Origin: Mesorhizobium sp. WSM2240
GTDB taxonomy: Bacteria > Pseudomonadota > Alphaproteobacteria > Rhizobiales > Rhizobiaceae
DNA: 64,000 nt
Assembly: GCF_040438645.1 (NCBI RefSeq)
Contig: NZ_CP159255.1
Span: 81,462 to 145,461 of the forward strand
Direction: 5' to 3'
Each line of letters begins with the position of its first letter. The stretch's first letter is position 1. The notes below the pieces were generated by a model. The model saw nothing but the letters and a program-made list of their open reading frames with translations, was not told the DNA's origin and searched no databases. The position numbers were made by a program, and so were the translations under genes. Positions 8,215 to 17,143 of this stretch are shown piece by piece.

Positions 8215-9207
8215 ATGGACAGCACACAACCTGCATCGAGCAATCACGCAAAGGGTGAGATCAAGATTCTCTCGCTGAGCGAAGCTGAGATCAAAAAATG
8301 TATCGACCTGCGTAAGCTGCTCGACGCGCTAGCGGACGGGTTCAAAGCGCTTTCCGACGGTCGTGTCGTCAATCCAGAACGACCACAACTCGACATTCCG
8401 AGTGCGGGCTACTCATTGGCGATGCCGGCCTGGATGAAGGGCATGCATTTGACCGTAAAACTGGTCAACGTGTTCGAAGGCAATATCGCCCGAGGCATCC
8501 CAAGTCACCTCGCGACAATACATCTCTTCGATCCAGAAACAGGAATGCCTGTTTGCATCATGGATGGCACCTATATCACGGCCGTGCGCACGTCTGGCTC
8601 GGCCGTTCTCTCAGTGCGAGAGCTCGCCAGGCGCAATGCCAAGGTCGCAACCGTCGTGGGCGCTGGCGTTCAAGCCAGCCAGCACCTTCACCTGCTGTCA
8701 CTCGTTCGCGACTTCGAAGAAATCCGAGTTTTTTCGAAGGATTTTGCCGATGCGCAGGCGCTGGCTTCACGTCATCCAGGTGTCACCGCCGTCGAGGACC
8801 TCGAGGTGAGTGTACGCTCTTCAGATGTCGTGTGCCTCGCGACCCACTCTTATACTCCGGTGATATCCGCAGAATGGGTTCAACCAGGGACGCACGTGTC
8901 CTCGGTTGGTGTCGCGCCACCCGGCGGGGAACTGCCGATCGATTTGATCGCTCGCGGCAACCTCTTCGTTGAAGCGCGGGAGTCCTTCTCGCCAACCCCG
9001 GTGGGCTGCTGCGAGCTTGCAACTATCGATCCCGAGGCTGGCACAGATCTTGGTGCTATGTTGCTGGGACAGCGACCAGGCCGGACGTCAGATGAGCAGA
9101 TCACAATCTACAAGGCCATGGGCGTCGCCATGGAAGATTTGGTGGCAGCCGACCTCGCTTACCGCGAGGCCAAACGCCTGGGTGCGGGCCGAGCTATCTC
9201 GCTCTAG
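8215..9207 (+). CDS. Ornithine cyclodeaminase / mu-crystallin family protein
   Basis: A 330-residue protein matching the length and motif order of the family: N-terminal MPAWMKG and LTVKLVNVFEGN, the DGTYITAVRTSGSAVLSV substrate region, and an NAD-binding Rossmann start (VATVVGAGVQASQHLHLL). Members either cyclise L-ornithine to proline with loss of ammonia or act as NAD(P)-dependent imino-acid reductases or alanine dehydrogenases; sequence alone does not settle which. It is divergent from an Lrp regulator and may serve amino-acid breakdown. A Tn3-type inverted repeat begins at its stop codon. Confidence 0.85.
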   Translation: MDSTQPASSNHAKGEIKILSLSEAEIKKCIDLRKLLDALADGFKALSDGRVVNPERPQLDIPSAGYSLAMPAWMKGMHLTVKLVNVFEGNIARGIPSHLATIHLFDPETGMPVCIMDGTYITAVRTSGSAVLSVRELARRNAKVATVVGAGVQASQHLHLLSLVRDFEEIRVFSKDFADAQALASRHPGVTAVEDLEVSVRSSDVVCLATHSYTPVISAEWVQPGTHVSSVGVAPPGGELPIDLIARGNLFVEARESFSPTPVGCCELATIDPEAGTDLGAMLLGQRPGRTSDEQITIYKAMGVAMEDLVAADLAYREAKRLGAGRAISL

Positions 9208-9239
9208 CGTAGGATTCCGCCCCCTCCCGCAAACGACCC
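9207..9239 (-). repeat. Tn3-family terminal inverted repeat relic
   Basis: Read on the minus strand from 9239 the sequence is GGGTCGTTTGCGGGAGGGGG followed by CGGAATCCTACGC. As I recall it, this is the terminal repeat of the Tn5393-like Tn3 group, missing only the first G. No transposase gene accompanies it. It marks a former transposon end immediately after the cyclodeaminase gene. The rest of 9240-9530 shows no gene. Confidence 0.6.
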
Positions 9240-9530
9240 TCCTCCATTGGAGCCCTCCGACAGGGTAAGAAAAAAACGCTCGGGAACCCTCGCATTTTTG
9301 CAGAATTCGAAGTCGATTTGGATCGGCGCCCAGTTGCTTCCCGAACCCGTTGGCTGTTTCCGACCCAAGTCGGCCGTTCATCGCAGGAGGCGACGGCTTT
9401 GCAAGATGACCTTGCAGATGGCCGTCGTCATGGATCATATCTGTCGCAGAAATCAGGTGCAGAACTGTCGTTTTAATCGGGATTTCGTATCAGGCTAATG
9501 CCGAAGTTTGTATGGGATGTATCCTTCCGA

Positions 9531-9923
9531 ATGATCGATCATGTTTCTCTTGGCGTGCGCCGCCTCGACATCAGCACCAGTTTCTATGAACTGGTGCTCG
9601 GGTCCTTGGGCTATACAAAGCTTGTTGTCCGACCCCGGACGGTTGGCTTCGGCAAACGCTATGCCGAAGTCTGGATCAACTCGCGGCCTCAGATGAAGTC
9701 CGTCGAAACCGATAGCGGCGCGCATCTCTGTTTGCGGGCGGGATCACCCGAACAGGTTGAAGCCTTCCACCGCGCCGCTTTGGCCAATGGAGGGGCCGAT
9801 GATGGCCCTCCAGCCCCACGGGAGCACGATGCGGCAGATCAGACCTTTTACTCTGCTTTTGTGCGCGATCCCGACGGTAACAGGATCGAAGCCGTCTGCT
9901 TTGTCGGTGCGCCGCCTCCATGA
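9531..9923 (+). CDS. VOC (glyoxalase/bleomycin-resistance) family protein
   Basis: A 130-residue protein starting at ATG 9531 (MIDHVSLGVRRLDISTSFYE). The two beta-alpha-beta-beta-beta repeats of a VOC fold are visible. Candidate metal ligands are the histidine in IDHVSLGV, a central histidine in AHLCLRAG and the final glutamate in PDGNRIEAVCF. The fold covers metal-dependent lyases, dioxygenases and resistance proteins, so the substrate cannot be named. It is convergent with the second Lrp gene, four bases apart. Confidence 0.82.
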   Translation: MIDHVSLGVRRLDISTSFYELVLGSLGYTKLVVRPRTVGFGKRYAEVWINSRPQMKSVETDSGAHLCLRAGSPEQVEAFHRAALANGGADDGPPAPREHDAADQTFYSAFVRDPDGNRIEAVCFVGAPPP

Positions 9924-9927
9924 GCCG

Positions 9928-10428
9928 TCATACTTCGTTCGGCAAAGGCGGTCCCCGCAGCGGCACCGGGGAGGACTGCACGATGGAGGTCGTGGTCTGT
10001 CCGTGGGCCAGGAAGCGGTCGAGCACCTGATCGAGACTTTCCAGTGCGTCCAGGTGGATTCTGAGGATAAAACAGTCCTCGCCCGTTATGCGATGACATT
10101 CGGCAACCTGGGGCAGCGCCCGCGCGAGTTCTATGATCTTCGGCAACTGTCCGGGCATGGGGCGGATTCGGACGAACGCCGTGATGGGCCAACCGAGCGC
10201 CTTCGAATCAAGATCGAGACGATAGCCCCGGATTACGCCGGCCTCTTCAAGGCGCGTCAGACGCTCCCTCACCGCCGGAGCCGACATGCCGATGTGCCGG
10301 GCCAGTTCCGAAACACTCGCGCGCGGGTCATCCAGCAGGAGCCGGAGAAGGTCCACGTTGCGTGCATCGGACAGGAGCTGCAGAGATTGATTGTCGTTGG
10401 GCGGCTTCGCTTTCAAATTCCTTGTCAT
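9928..10428 (-). CDS. Lrp/AsnC-family transcriptional regulator
   Basis: A 166-residue regulator: winged HTH (ASVSELARHIGMSAPAVRER, residues about 37-56) and a RAM domain (HRITGEDCFILRIHLD). It is divergent from the EamA exporter gene, and the intervening 60 bases contain a perfect dyad at 10449-10467. The usual logic for such pairs is that the regulator senses an amino acid and switches on its exporter. It is not a close copy of the Lrp protein at 7614-8075. Confidence 0.88.
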   Translation of the reverse strand: MTRNLKAKPPNDNQSLQLLSDARNVDLLRLLLDDPRASVSELARHIGMSAPAVRERLTRLEEAGVIRGYRLDLDSKALGWPITAFVRIRPMPGQLPKIIELARALPQVAECHRITGEDCFILRIHLDALESLDQVLDRFLAHGQTTTSIVQSSPVPLRGPPLPNEV

Positions 10429-10448
10429 TATCCTTTTTCTCCTTCAGA

Positions 10449-10467
10449 TCAGCATATACTATGCTGA
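10449..10467. promoter_or_regulatory. Perfect dyad, probable operator of Lrp/EamA pair
   Basis: TCAGCATA-TAC-TATGCTGA is a perfect inverted repeat with eight-base arms and a three-base spacer. It lies 21 bases before the regulator start and 23 bases before the exporter start, the expected position for a site controlling both. Confidence 0.6.
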
Positions 10468-10489
10468 CCTACCCTGCAAAACTGTCGAA

Positions 10490-11443
10490 ATGAGAGTTGC
10501 GGACGATTTGTCGGCCGAGATGGGGGCTTCCAATCCCGAAGGGGAGCCGGAGACGCCGCGAAGCCAGTGGTCGGACGGGCTTCTTCTGGGGAGCTTGGGC
10601 GTGCTTGCCTTCAGCGGAACGCTGCCCGCAACGAGGGCTGCTGTCTCGTCCTTCAGTCCGTTGATCCTCACCTGCGCCCGGATCGAGATCGCCGCAGCTC
10701 TCGGTATTCTAACTCTCCTCATCACACGGCAATGGCGCTTTCCCGAAAAGCGGCACCTGCCGGGCATTCTCTGGATGGGCTTCGGCTTGGCTGTCGGCTA
10801 TCCCTTCTTCGTTGCTGTCGCGCTCCAGCAAGTTCCGGCGATTCACGGGGCAGTGGTGATCGGGCTGGCCCCTGCCGTCACGGCGCTGATCGCTGTGATG
10901 CGCGCCGGAGAGCGTCCGCCACCCGCATTCTGGATTGCTTGCCTCGTCGGCGTCGGCACGGTCCTGTCCTTCGCGGTCCATCAAGGCGGCGGTCACATCA
11001 CCCTGGCGGACGGCTGGCTTGTCCTCGCAATGCTGAGTGTCGGCATGGCCTATGTCGAAGGTGGGCGTGTCTCTCGGGAGCTTGGCGGCACCACGACACT
11101 GTGTTGGGCGATGATCCTGTTGGCCCCGATCACCGCCCTCCCTCTCGGTTTTGCGCTGTGGCAGCACGAATGGGCTTCCATCCCCGAGTCCGCCTGGGCT
11201 GGCTTCTGGTATGCGGGCATCGTGAGCATGTTTCTCGGCTCGGTGTTCTGGTATCGGGGTCTCGCTGTGGGCGGGATCGCGCGCATCGGCCAACTGAATC
11301 TTATCCAACCCCTGCTCACGCTGCTCTGGTCGGCATTGCTCCTCGGTGAGCGTGTAACGGTCGTGGCCGTGATCTGCGCCGCGATCATCATCGGGTCCAT
11401 GGTTGCCTGCATCCGAAGCAGAGTGCCATCGACGCCAAGGTGA
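10490..11443 (+). CDS. EamA (DMT) family transporter
   Basis: A 317-residue integral membrane protein starting at ATG 10490 (another start at 10520 is possible). About ten hydrophobic segments form two EamA repeats, each ending in a characteristic stretch (AIHGAVVIGLAPAVTALIAV in the first, RIGQLNLIQPLLTLLWSALL in the second). Members export amino acids and other small metabolites in exchange for protons. Next to an Lrp regulator, an amino-acid efflux role is likely but unproven. Confidence 0.87.
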   Translation: MRVADDLSAEMGASNPEGEPETPRSQWSDGLLLGSLGVLAFSGTLPATRAAVSSFSPLILTCARIEIAAALGILTLLITRQWRFPEKRHLPGILWMGFGLAVGYPFFVAVALQQVPAIHGAVVIGLAPAVTALIAVMRAGERPPPAFWIACLVGVGTVLSFAVHQGGGHITLADGWLVLAMLSVGMAYVEGGRVSRELGGTTTLCWAMILLAPITALPLGFALWQHEWASIPESAWAGFWYAGIVSMFLGSVFWYRGLAVGGIARIGQLNLIQPLLTLLWSALLLGERVTVVAVICAAIIIGSMVACIRSRVPSTPR

Positions 11444-11613
11444 GAGCGGTGGTTTTAGCACGGTGATCGGGGCCATAAGGGGCGGCAAGTTACAATTGGC
11501 GACATAGGCAGCTTCATCGCCAACCAATCCGAAAGCTGCCCGACCGTTTTCCACCCGTTACGGTCAGCGGCGACGCAGTTTACTCATGGTCCGCACCGCG
11601 CCACAATTCCTTC

Positions 11614-12297
11614 ATGATCAATGCCGTCTTCTACAGTGACCAGGTCATCCCAGCCAACGAAAAGGTCGACATTCGTTTGACCGAACTGATGGGCGAGCGC
11701 GGTCGTCGCATTGGATATATTCCGTCCGGACCGGACCCGAACTTGCGGTTCTACTCGGAGAAGCGGGCCTACTACGCCCGGCAGGGCCTTGCCCTCGACA
11801 TCTTCTACGATCTGGACCGAGATCACGGCAGCGCCGAGTTGGATACCTTGCTGGCATGCGACGCGATCCACCTTTCCGGCGGCAATACCGCGGCCTTTCT
11901 CGCCCGGCTCCGGCGCAGCGGCATGCTTGGCAGGTTGCGCAACTGGGCGAACGACGGCGGTCTTCTCGTCGGCACGAGTGCGGGGGCCATTCTGATGACC
12001 CCGACTGTTGCAGTGGACGCACTATTCGGCGACGGAAGTCCCGAGGATGTCAGGGATGGCGCAGCACTCGATCTTGTGCCGTTCGAGTTCTTTCCGCATG
12101 TGCAAGCCAAGGCGAGCTACCTGCCGGACCTGCTCGCCTACAGCACACGGAACTCAAGGCCAATCATCGCTTGCCCGGACGGCGACGGGGTCGTCGTCGC
12201 GCATGGTGTTGTGGAATGCATTGGCGATCCGCTCTGGCTTTCCAATGGGTCTGTCGAGCGGGTAAGAGAAATGACCTTGGCTGCCCTTTCGCGCTGA
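11614..12297 (+). CDS. Peptidase E-like (family S51) serine peptidase
   Basis: A 227-residue cytoplasmic protein. The nucleophile serine sits in GGLLVGTSAGAILM (GTSAGA elbow, residue about 117), and IHLSGGNTAAFL resembles the S51 GGG/GGN loop. Peptidase E cleaves Asp-Xaa dipeptides; cyanophycinase-like members of the same fold release dipeptides from cyanophycin. It follows the EamA exporter on the same strand after a 170-base gap and precedes a serine hydrolase, so the group may handle peptides or amino acids. Substrate not determined. Confidence 0.8.
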   Translation: MINAVFYSDQVIPANEKVDIRLTELMGERGRRIGYIPSGPDPNLRFYSEKRAYYARQGLALDIFYDLDRDHGSAELDTLLACDAIHLSGGNTAAFLARLRRSGMLGRLRNWANDGGLLVGTSAGAILMTPTVAVDALFGDGSPEDVRDGAALDLVPFEFFPHVQAKASYLPDLLAYSTRNSRPIIACPDGDGVVVAHGVVECIGDPLWLSNGSVERVREMTLAALSR

Positions 12298-12348
12298 TCG
12301 TCGCTCATGGAAGTTGACCTTCCGGCTTAATGTCGCGATCGTCATCCG

Positions 12349-13272
12349 ATGGACGAGTCATCCTTCCACTCCGCCTGGATTACTGCCGATGGCGCGGTGA
12401 ACTCCACGGGGTCGGTGTCCTCCGCGTTTCCCTGGTGGAGCTTCACGAAGACCGTGATGGCGATCTGTGCGCTTCGCCTATTCGAAGACGGTCAACTCGA
12501 CCTTGACGCGCAACTCCGTGACAAACCATACACGCTCCGGCAACTCCTGCAGCATCGTTCGGGCCTCCCGGACTATGGCCCGCTGAAGACGTACCATGAA
12601 GCGGTCGCCCGCAACGACACCCCTTGGTCTCGCGACCGTTTGCTGGATGCAGTCGGCGGCGATCAGCTCGTCTTCCCGCCCGGTAGCGGCTGGGCCTACA
12701 GCAATGTCGGCTACATGCTCGTCCGCGAGACCATCGAAGAGATCACCGGCCGCGATCTGGCGACAACCCTAAGGGACATGGTGTTTGCGCCGCTGCCAGT
12801 GCCGTCGGTTCGGCTCGCGGCCACGCCCGCGGACTTCAGCGAGGTATTTTGGCCAGATTTGAGGACGTATGATCCGCGATGGGTCTATCCCGGTTGTCTC
12901 ATCGGCACCCCGGTGGATGCGGCCATGGTACTACATGCCCTTTTGCGCGGGTGGATTCTGAAACCGGCAACCCTGCGCTCAATGCTGAACCGGCATGACC
13001 TGGGCGATGCCGTCCCTGGCAGGCCTTGGACAGCATGCGGATATGGTCTGGGGCTTATGTCCGGGCTGATGGGGGAAGCTGCAAGAGCCATCGGTCACTC
13101 AGGTGCCGGTCCCCACAGCGTCAACGCTGTCTATCACTTTCCCGATCTGGCCGTTCCGATCACAGTTGCGACTTTCACAAGCGGTGACACGGATGGGCCA
13201 GCAGAGGCTGAAGCAATGTCGATTGCACTCCGGGTAGGGCAAGGACTGCTCCCCACCCTCTCGCGACGGTGA
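12349..13272 (+). CDS. Beta-lactamase-fold serine hydrolase
   Basis: A 307-residue protein with the class C/DD-peptidase motifs in order: SFTK (S-x-x-K, residues about 31-34), YSN (about 121-123) and an HSG triad (HSGAGPH, about 247), plus LRQLLQHRSGLPDY typical of the family. Members include esterases, D-aminopeptidases and DD-peptidases. No signal peptide is seen, so a cytoplasmic esterase or aminopeptidase is more likely than a lactamase. It lies 50 bases after the peptidase E-like gene, probably co-transcribed. Confidence 0.82.
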   Translation: MDESSFHSAWITADGAVNSTGSVSSAFPWWSFTKTVMAICALRLFEDGQLDLDAQLRDKPYTLRQLLQHRSGLPDYGPLKTYHEAVARNDTPWSRDRLLDAVGGDQLVFPPGSGWAYSNVGYMLVRETIEEITGRDLATTLRDMVFAPLPVPSVRLAATPADFSEVFWPDLRTYDPRWVYPGCLIGTPVDAAMVLHALLRGWILKPATLRSMLNRHDLGDAVPGRPWTACGYGLGLMSGLMGEAARAIGHSGAGPHSVNAVYHFPDLAVPITVATFTSGDTDGPAEAEAMSIALRVGQGLLPTLSRR

Positions 13273-13333
13273 GGATGGCGCCTTCCGAAAATTTCTTTGT
13301 TTTCCGAAAGGCACCTTGGCGTCCGCACGCCCG

Positions 13334-13717
13334 CTAAGAGAAAGCGCCGGCTGCCACCGCGGTACGATTGACAAATGACTGCAAAAGCAGATTCCAATCA
13401 GCGTCTTCCAATCCGCTGTCGCCCTCGTTGAGCAACCAGCGAAGGTGCTCGGCCTTGGCAGCACAGTCCTCGATACTTTCGACCGCAAATCGAAGCATCT
13501 CGTCCCGTGCATGCTCTTCTTGGGCGAGGAGCTCGTTCAGTCGCATCTCGAGCCGCACCGAGAACCGATTTTCCGTCTCGCACTCGACGAGCCGCCGACA
13601 CAGACGCTCCACCTGCTCTCTCAACTGACGATGTCGTCGAACTATCGCTATGAGCGGCCTTTCAGCGTTAGGATCCTCAAGGCATTCACCATTAAACGTT
13701 ACGACAGCCAGAGCCAT
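13334..13717 (-). CDS. Small hypothetical protein, paralogue of 2494-2817
   Basis: A 127-residue acidic helical protein. ATG 13717 is preferred because an AGAGG site lies at the right distance; ATG 13726 would abut that site. A coiled-coil-like middle (RRLVECETENRF to QEEHARDEML) is followed by a C-terminus (KAEHLRWLLNEGDSGLEDAD, then WNLLLQSF) matching the protein at 2494-2817. No known domain. Confidence 0.7.
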   Translation of the reverse strand: MALAVVTFNGECLEDPNAERPLIAIVRRHRQLREQVERLCRRLVECETENRFSVRLEMRLNELLAQEEHARDEMLRFAVESIEDCAAKAEHLRWLLNEGDSGLEDADWNLLLQSFVNRTAVAAGAFS

Positions 13718-13826
13718 ATCGCGCATCCTCTAGTTGCATCGAACTGATAAAAACGTTGATTAAGGACGAGGGCACGATAGGATACGAAAACAAGCGAAAC
13801 GGAACGAAACCAGAGCCTATAAGTCA

Positions 13827-15440
13827 TTGTTTAGGAACGGAAAGTTATTTCTCGCTCCGCCCAGAGACGGGAGTGATTTCAAAGAATTATTCAAACGATT
13901 GGCGGCGGCGGGTGCGGGTCGGCCATTGGGCAAAGACGGGTTTCCTGCAGGCCCATGGACGCCCGAGCTTCTTGCAGAGGCGATTTCACAGATTGATTCC
14001 AACCGGGTTGGGGTCGATTTGCGAACGGTGCAGCTTTGGTTTCAAGAGAACGAGAAGGGAATTAGCACTGCCAACATTCGTTGGCTGGCGAGGATTTTTG
14101 GATGCGATGATCCGGTCGCAACTAGCGAATGGCAGATGGAGCTTAGTGCGGCGCAATCGCGGTTATCGGCCAAGAGACGAGAATGGAAGAGAGCCGGAAG
14201 CAGCGTTGCACAGGAGATTCCAGATACGGCACTGACTGCGACCTTCGATGACGAGACAGACTCCCCGGCAGAGCTGACACGGGATACTGACGCCAAGGGG
14301 CCGAGGCGGCGTTTTAGTTTGGCGAGGAAATCGGAGGCGTTTTTTAGTCACGGATCTCCCCTGAATTTACCGGCGTCGGTGTTTGCCGGCATGACCGCCC
14401 TCGGCTTTCTGTCGTACATCATTGGTATCCACAACGTCACCTACGAGCGAGCGGACGGGCTCGTTAAGCAGGTTGGATTCCTTTGGGCCGCAAATTGGAC
14501 ACTCGACTTTATGGTGTTCTTACCGCTGTTTTTCTTCTTCGTTATAGAGTTGCTGGTCTTCTGGAAAAGTGAGGGGCGCAGAAAGCTCGCCGCGCAGGGC
14601 GATCAGGTGGAAAGCGACGACGCCTGGTTGCGCAACGTTGACGCTTCCTCGTACACATATTGGTCGGTTTTTTTGATTTGCTTGCTGTTCGCGGGTCTTT
14701 TTCAATGGATCGGCGTGTCCTTGATCCCGTTGATGAAGGGCGGTGGCAACTATGCCATCGATTGGGGAAAAATAGCTCTTGTGCGTCCGGAGGTCATATC
14801 TGTCCCCGAGACAGTCGTTTTTACGGGGCTCGCTTACCTATACATGTGCCTGGTGTTTTATCTTTTCTTCGCAGGTCTCATTTTGCTATATACGGTTGTT
14901 CATGATCTTTGGAGAATTGGAGACGGATTGAAGAAGCTGCCGCATGTTGATCATCAGCAAGAGCTCAATGAAGCCGGCCTCACAGTGATGCGTGGGGTAT
15001 TTCGGTGTACTGTTTTGGGGGTTCTGGTCGCCCTTTGGATGAAGGTCCAAAGCTCTTATCTGGCATCCAGTGGTGAGAATATTGTGGCGTGGTTGGTCGG
15101 CGATATGTCTTCGACGTTCCAAGGTCGCGATGATGTGAGCACCGGGTTCCGCTATCGTATGCCGACGCATTACAGCAGCCTTCTTATCGTTATTTCGACC
15201 TGTTTTGTATTTCTGTATGGCTCCATCCGATTAGGTGTCGGAGGTCGATTTCATGCGCCTTTGTGGAAGATGTCGGCGGTCGTAGCGTTACTTGTTGTCA
15301 GCTACTTGTTGATCGACGCGTTTGCCGGCTTTTCGACCCTTCTGGCCATTTCAGTGCTAGTCGCACTATACGGCCTGTTCAATCCAGGATTAGGCCGCTG
15401 GCGAGCGAGCGAGTTAGGAAACAATCAGAGTGTTTCATAG
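13827..15440 (+). CDS. RcgA-like putative membrane transporter
   Basis: A 537-residue protein. The N-terminal 170 residues are soluble and include a region like an HTH/regulatory domain (LRTVQLWFQENEKGISTANI). After about residue 185 there are some eight to nine hydrophobic segments (such as FMVFLPLFFFFVIELLVFW and YLYMCLVFYLFFAGLILLY). The arrangement, and the overlapping alpha/beta hydrolase that follows, match the RcgA/RcgR pair annotated on rhizobial plasmids. That name is from memory and the function is only putative. Confidence 0.7.
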   Translation: MFRNGKLFLAPPRDGSDFKELFKRLAAAGAGRPLGKDGFPAGPWTPELLAEAISQIDSNRVGVDLRTVQLWFQENEKGISTANIRWLARIFGCDDPVATSEWQMELSAAQSRLSAKRREWKRAGSSVAQEIPDTALTATFDDETDSPAELTRDTDAKGPRRRFSLARKSEAFFSHGSPLNLPASVFAGMTALGFLSYIIGIHNVTYERADGLVKQVGFLWAANWTLDFMVFLPLFFFFVIELLVFWKSEGRRKLAAQGDQVESDDAWLRNVDASSYTYWSVFLICLLFAGLFQWIGVSLIPLMKGGGNYAIDWGKIALVRPEVISVPETVVFTGLAYLYMCLVFYLFFAGLILLYTVVHDLWRIGDGLKKLPHVDHQQELNEAGLTVMRGVFRCTVLGVLVALWMKVQSSYLASSGENIVAWLVGDMSSTFQGRDDVSTGFRYRMPTHYSSLLIVISTCFVFLYGSIRLGVGGRFHAPLWKMSAVVALLVVSYLLIDAFAGFSTLLAISVLVALYGLFNPGLGRWRASELGNNQSVS

Positions 15441-16455
15441 TTGGCTCGATCGTTGGGACGAACGCCGGGCCCTTCGCGGAGAGGAAGGGAAGAAACCAAC
15501 GGATTTCGTCCTTGACGCGGAACGCGCCTTTCCAGGTGCGAATAAGACAACAAGTATCGAGGAATTCTGTGCCCTTGCGGACCAAGCCGTGGCTGATCCA
15601 GCCTTTTTCGATGAGCCGAGTGTGAGTGATCAGGGTTTTGAACGGCTAGATGGGTGGCTCAAATTTCCATCGGACATTTCTACTGATATCGAACAGAACA
15701 ATGTCGTCTCGGCGAAAATCACAGAAAGCGGGTCGTTCGATCAGGCGATGGTGATTTTTCACCATTGGAATGCAAGCGCCCGGAATCGTCAGATTGCCAA
15801 CTTTTTCTCGCAGCGTGGCATCACGGTTGTCGAGATTGCTATGCCTTATCACTTCGAACGCAGCCGTCCCGGCTCCGTGCACGCCGACTATATGCTTGGC
15901 CCTAATCTCGGTCGAACGATCCAGTCTGTAAGGCAGGCAGTGTTGGATGGGCGAAAACTCATACGTTGGTTGAAAAGCGAGGGCTATCGAGAGATTTCGG
16001 TTCTCGGTATGAGCTTAGGTTCCTGGGTCGCAGGGGTGATCGCGGCGCACGACTCTGCTGTGTCGAAAGCCTCGTTGTTTCTGACGGCGGGGAGTCTCGC
16101 GGATATGGTTTGGACGGGTCGCGCGACACGATCGATACGTGATAGTCTTGAGCCTGAGATTGACCTGACCGATCTCAGAAGGGCTTGGGCTCCACTTAAC
16201 TTGAAGAATTACGCGCATAGCTTGGCACGGTCTGATCTCGAACTTCATTTTGTGCTGGCTAAGAGAGACAAAGTGGTTTTGCCAGAGCTATCGGAGAGGT
16301 TCATGCAAAGGCTGAAGGACGCCGGAGCCCGGCCAAAAATATTGGAGTTAAACTGTGGTCACTATTCGCTCGCTATGCCGCCTTACATTTTGTTGGCCGG
16401 ATTGAGCTTAAAGCGGTTTCTGTCGTGTGCTGACAAGTCGGCCCGGCGAGCATGA
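15430..16455 (+). CDS. RcgR-like alpha/beta hydrolase, putative lactone hydrolase
   Basis: A 341-residue protein with GTG start 15430, overlapping the transporter gene by 11 bases and thus translationally coupled. The nucleophile elbow is GMSLGS (residues about 196-201), and the late histidine is in NCGHYSLAMPP. The long N-terminal extension before the hydrolase core is part of the family. Rhizobial homologues are labelled putative quorum-lactone hydrolases; if so, this protein could quench acyl-homoserine-lactone signals that govern plasmid transfer. The name is recalled, the activity inferred. Confidence 0.72.
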   Translation: MFHSWLDRWDERRALRGEEGKKPTDFVLDAERAFPGANKTTSIEEFCALADQAVADPAFFDEPSVSDQGFERLDGWLKFPSDISTDIEQNNVVSAKITESGSFDQAMVIFHHWNASARNRQIANFFSQRGITVVEIAMPYHFERSRPGSVHADYMLGPNLGRTIQSVRQAVLDGRKLIRWLKSEGYREISVLGMSLGSWVAGVIAAHDSAVSKASLFLTAGSLADMVWTGRATRSIRDSLEPEIDLTDLRRAWAPLNLKNYAHSLARSDLELHFVLAKRDKVVLPELSERFMQRLKDAGARPKILELNCGHYSLAMPPYILLAGLSLKRFLSCADKSARRA

Positions 16456-16881
16456 GCTTGGCGTTGGCCGTCAGTTCACCAGCAAATTCTCTGGTAGGGG
16501 CCTTAGAGTGTCATTTCGCCCCCAGCCGGAACTGACCCCCATTTGCGGCCGCGGATTCCGACCTGATGTCGCCTCCTGCTACCGTTGATTGTTGTACTTT
16601 AATTGATGTACGTGTCAAGCTTTCGCTGCTGATTTTTCAGCGATGGCTGGGCAAGCCCGCGGGAAACCGTGTTTCCCCGGGATCACGTCGCAAGCACTTC
16701 AACCAAGCTTTAACCTTGCCAAGCCACGGTGGCATTTGGGCGCACCAACGCATGAGACGCGACAACTTGTACCGATCTGTTTTCGAGGCGGAAGCAGCAG
16801 CGCCGGGCCAGCGGCGCGCTCGGGGAGGATAGGCCACCCCGACCGAGGCGACGGCCTCGCCTTCGAACCGGAGGTGATCTT
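16456..16881. other. Intergenic stretch, no gene seen
   Basis: More than 400 bases downstream of the RcgR-like gene with only short, compositionally poor frames on both strands. I find no domain, RNA gene or clear repeat. A ribosome site at its end belongs to the small frame at 16882. Confidence 0.4.
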
Positions 16882-16971
16882 ATGTGGTTTCTACCACTTA
16901 GCATCACCCTAGATGTGAAGAGGACCCGGACGAGCTGGCAACTCCAAATCCGGGTCCAATTCTGGCTCTAG
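16882..16971 (+). CDS. Possible 29-residue peptide
   Basis: A frame of 29 codons opens at ATG 16882 directly behind a near-perfect GGAGGTGAT ribosome site (16870-16878). The peptide is hydrophobic then basic (begins MWFLPLSITLDVKRTR). A G+C-rich hairpin follows at about 16976-17003. The strong ribosome site is the main support. It could be a short leader or membrane peptide; no family recognised. Confidence 0.45.
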   Translation: MWFLPLSITLDVKRTRTSWQLQIRVQFWL

Positions 16972-17143
16972 GAAACGGGGGCGGGCCGTAAGGCTCGCTC
17001 CCACTCCGGAACTGAATATAGCGATTTTCGTTTGATGTTCCAACCCTTTCGCCGAGGCCGTTTCCTCCCCTCGCGCTGCCCTGCCCTCCACGAACGCAGT
17101 CCCGCCCTGGGCAGGGCTGCCGATCACGCTGGATGAAGGACGG

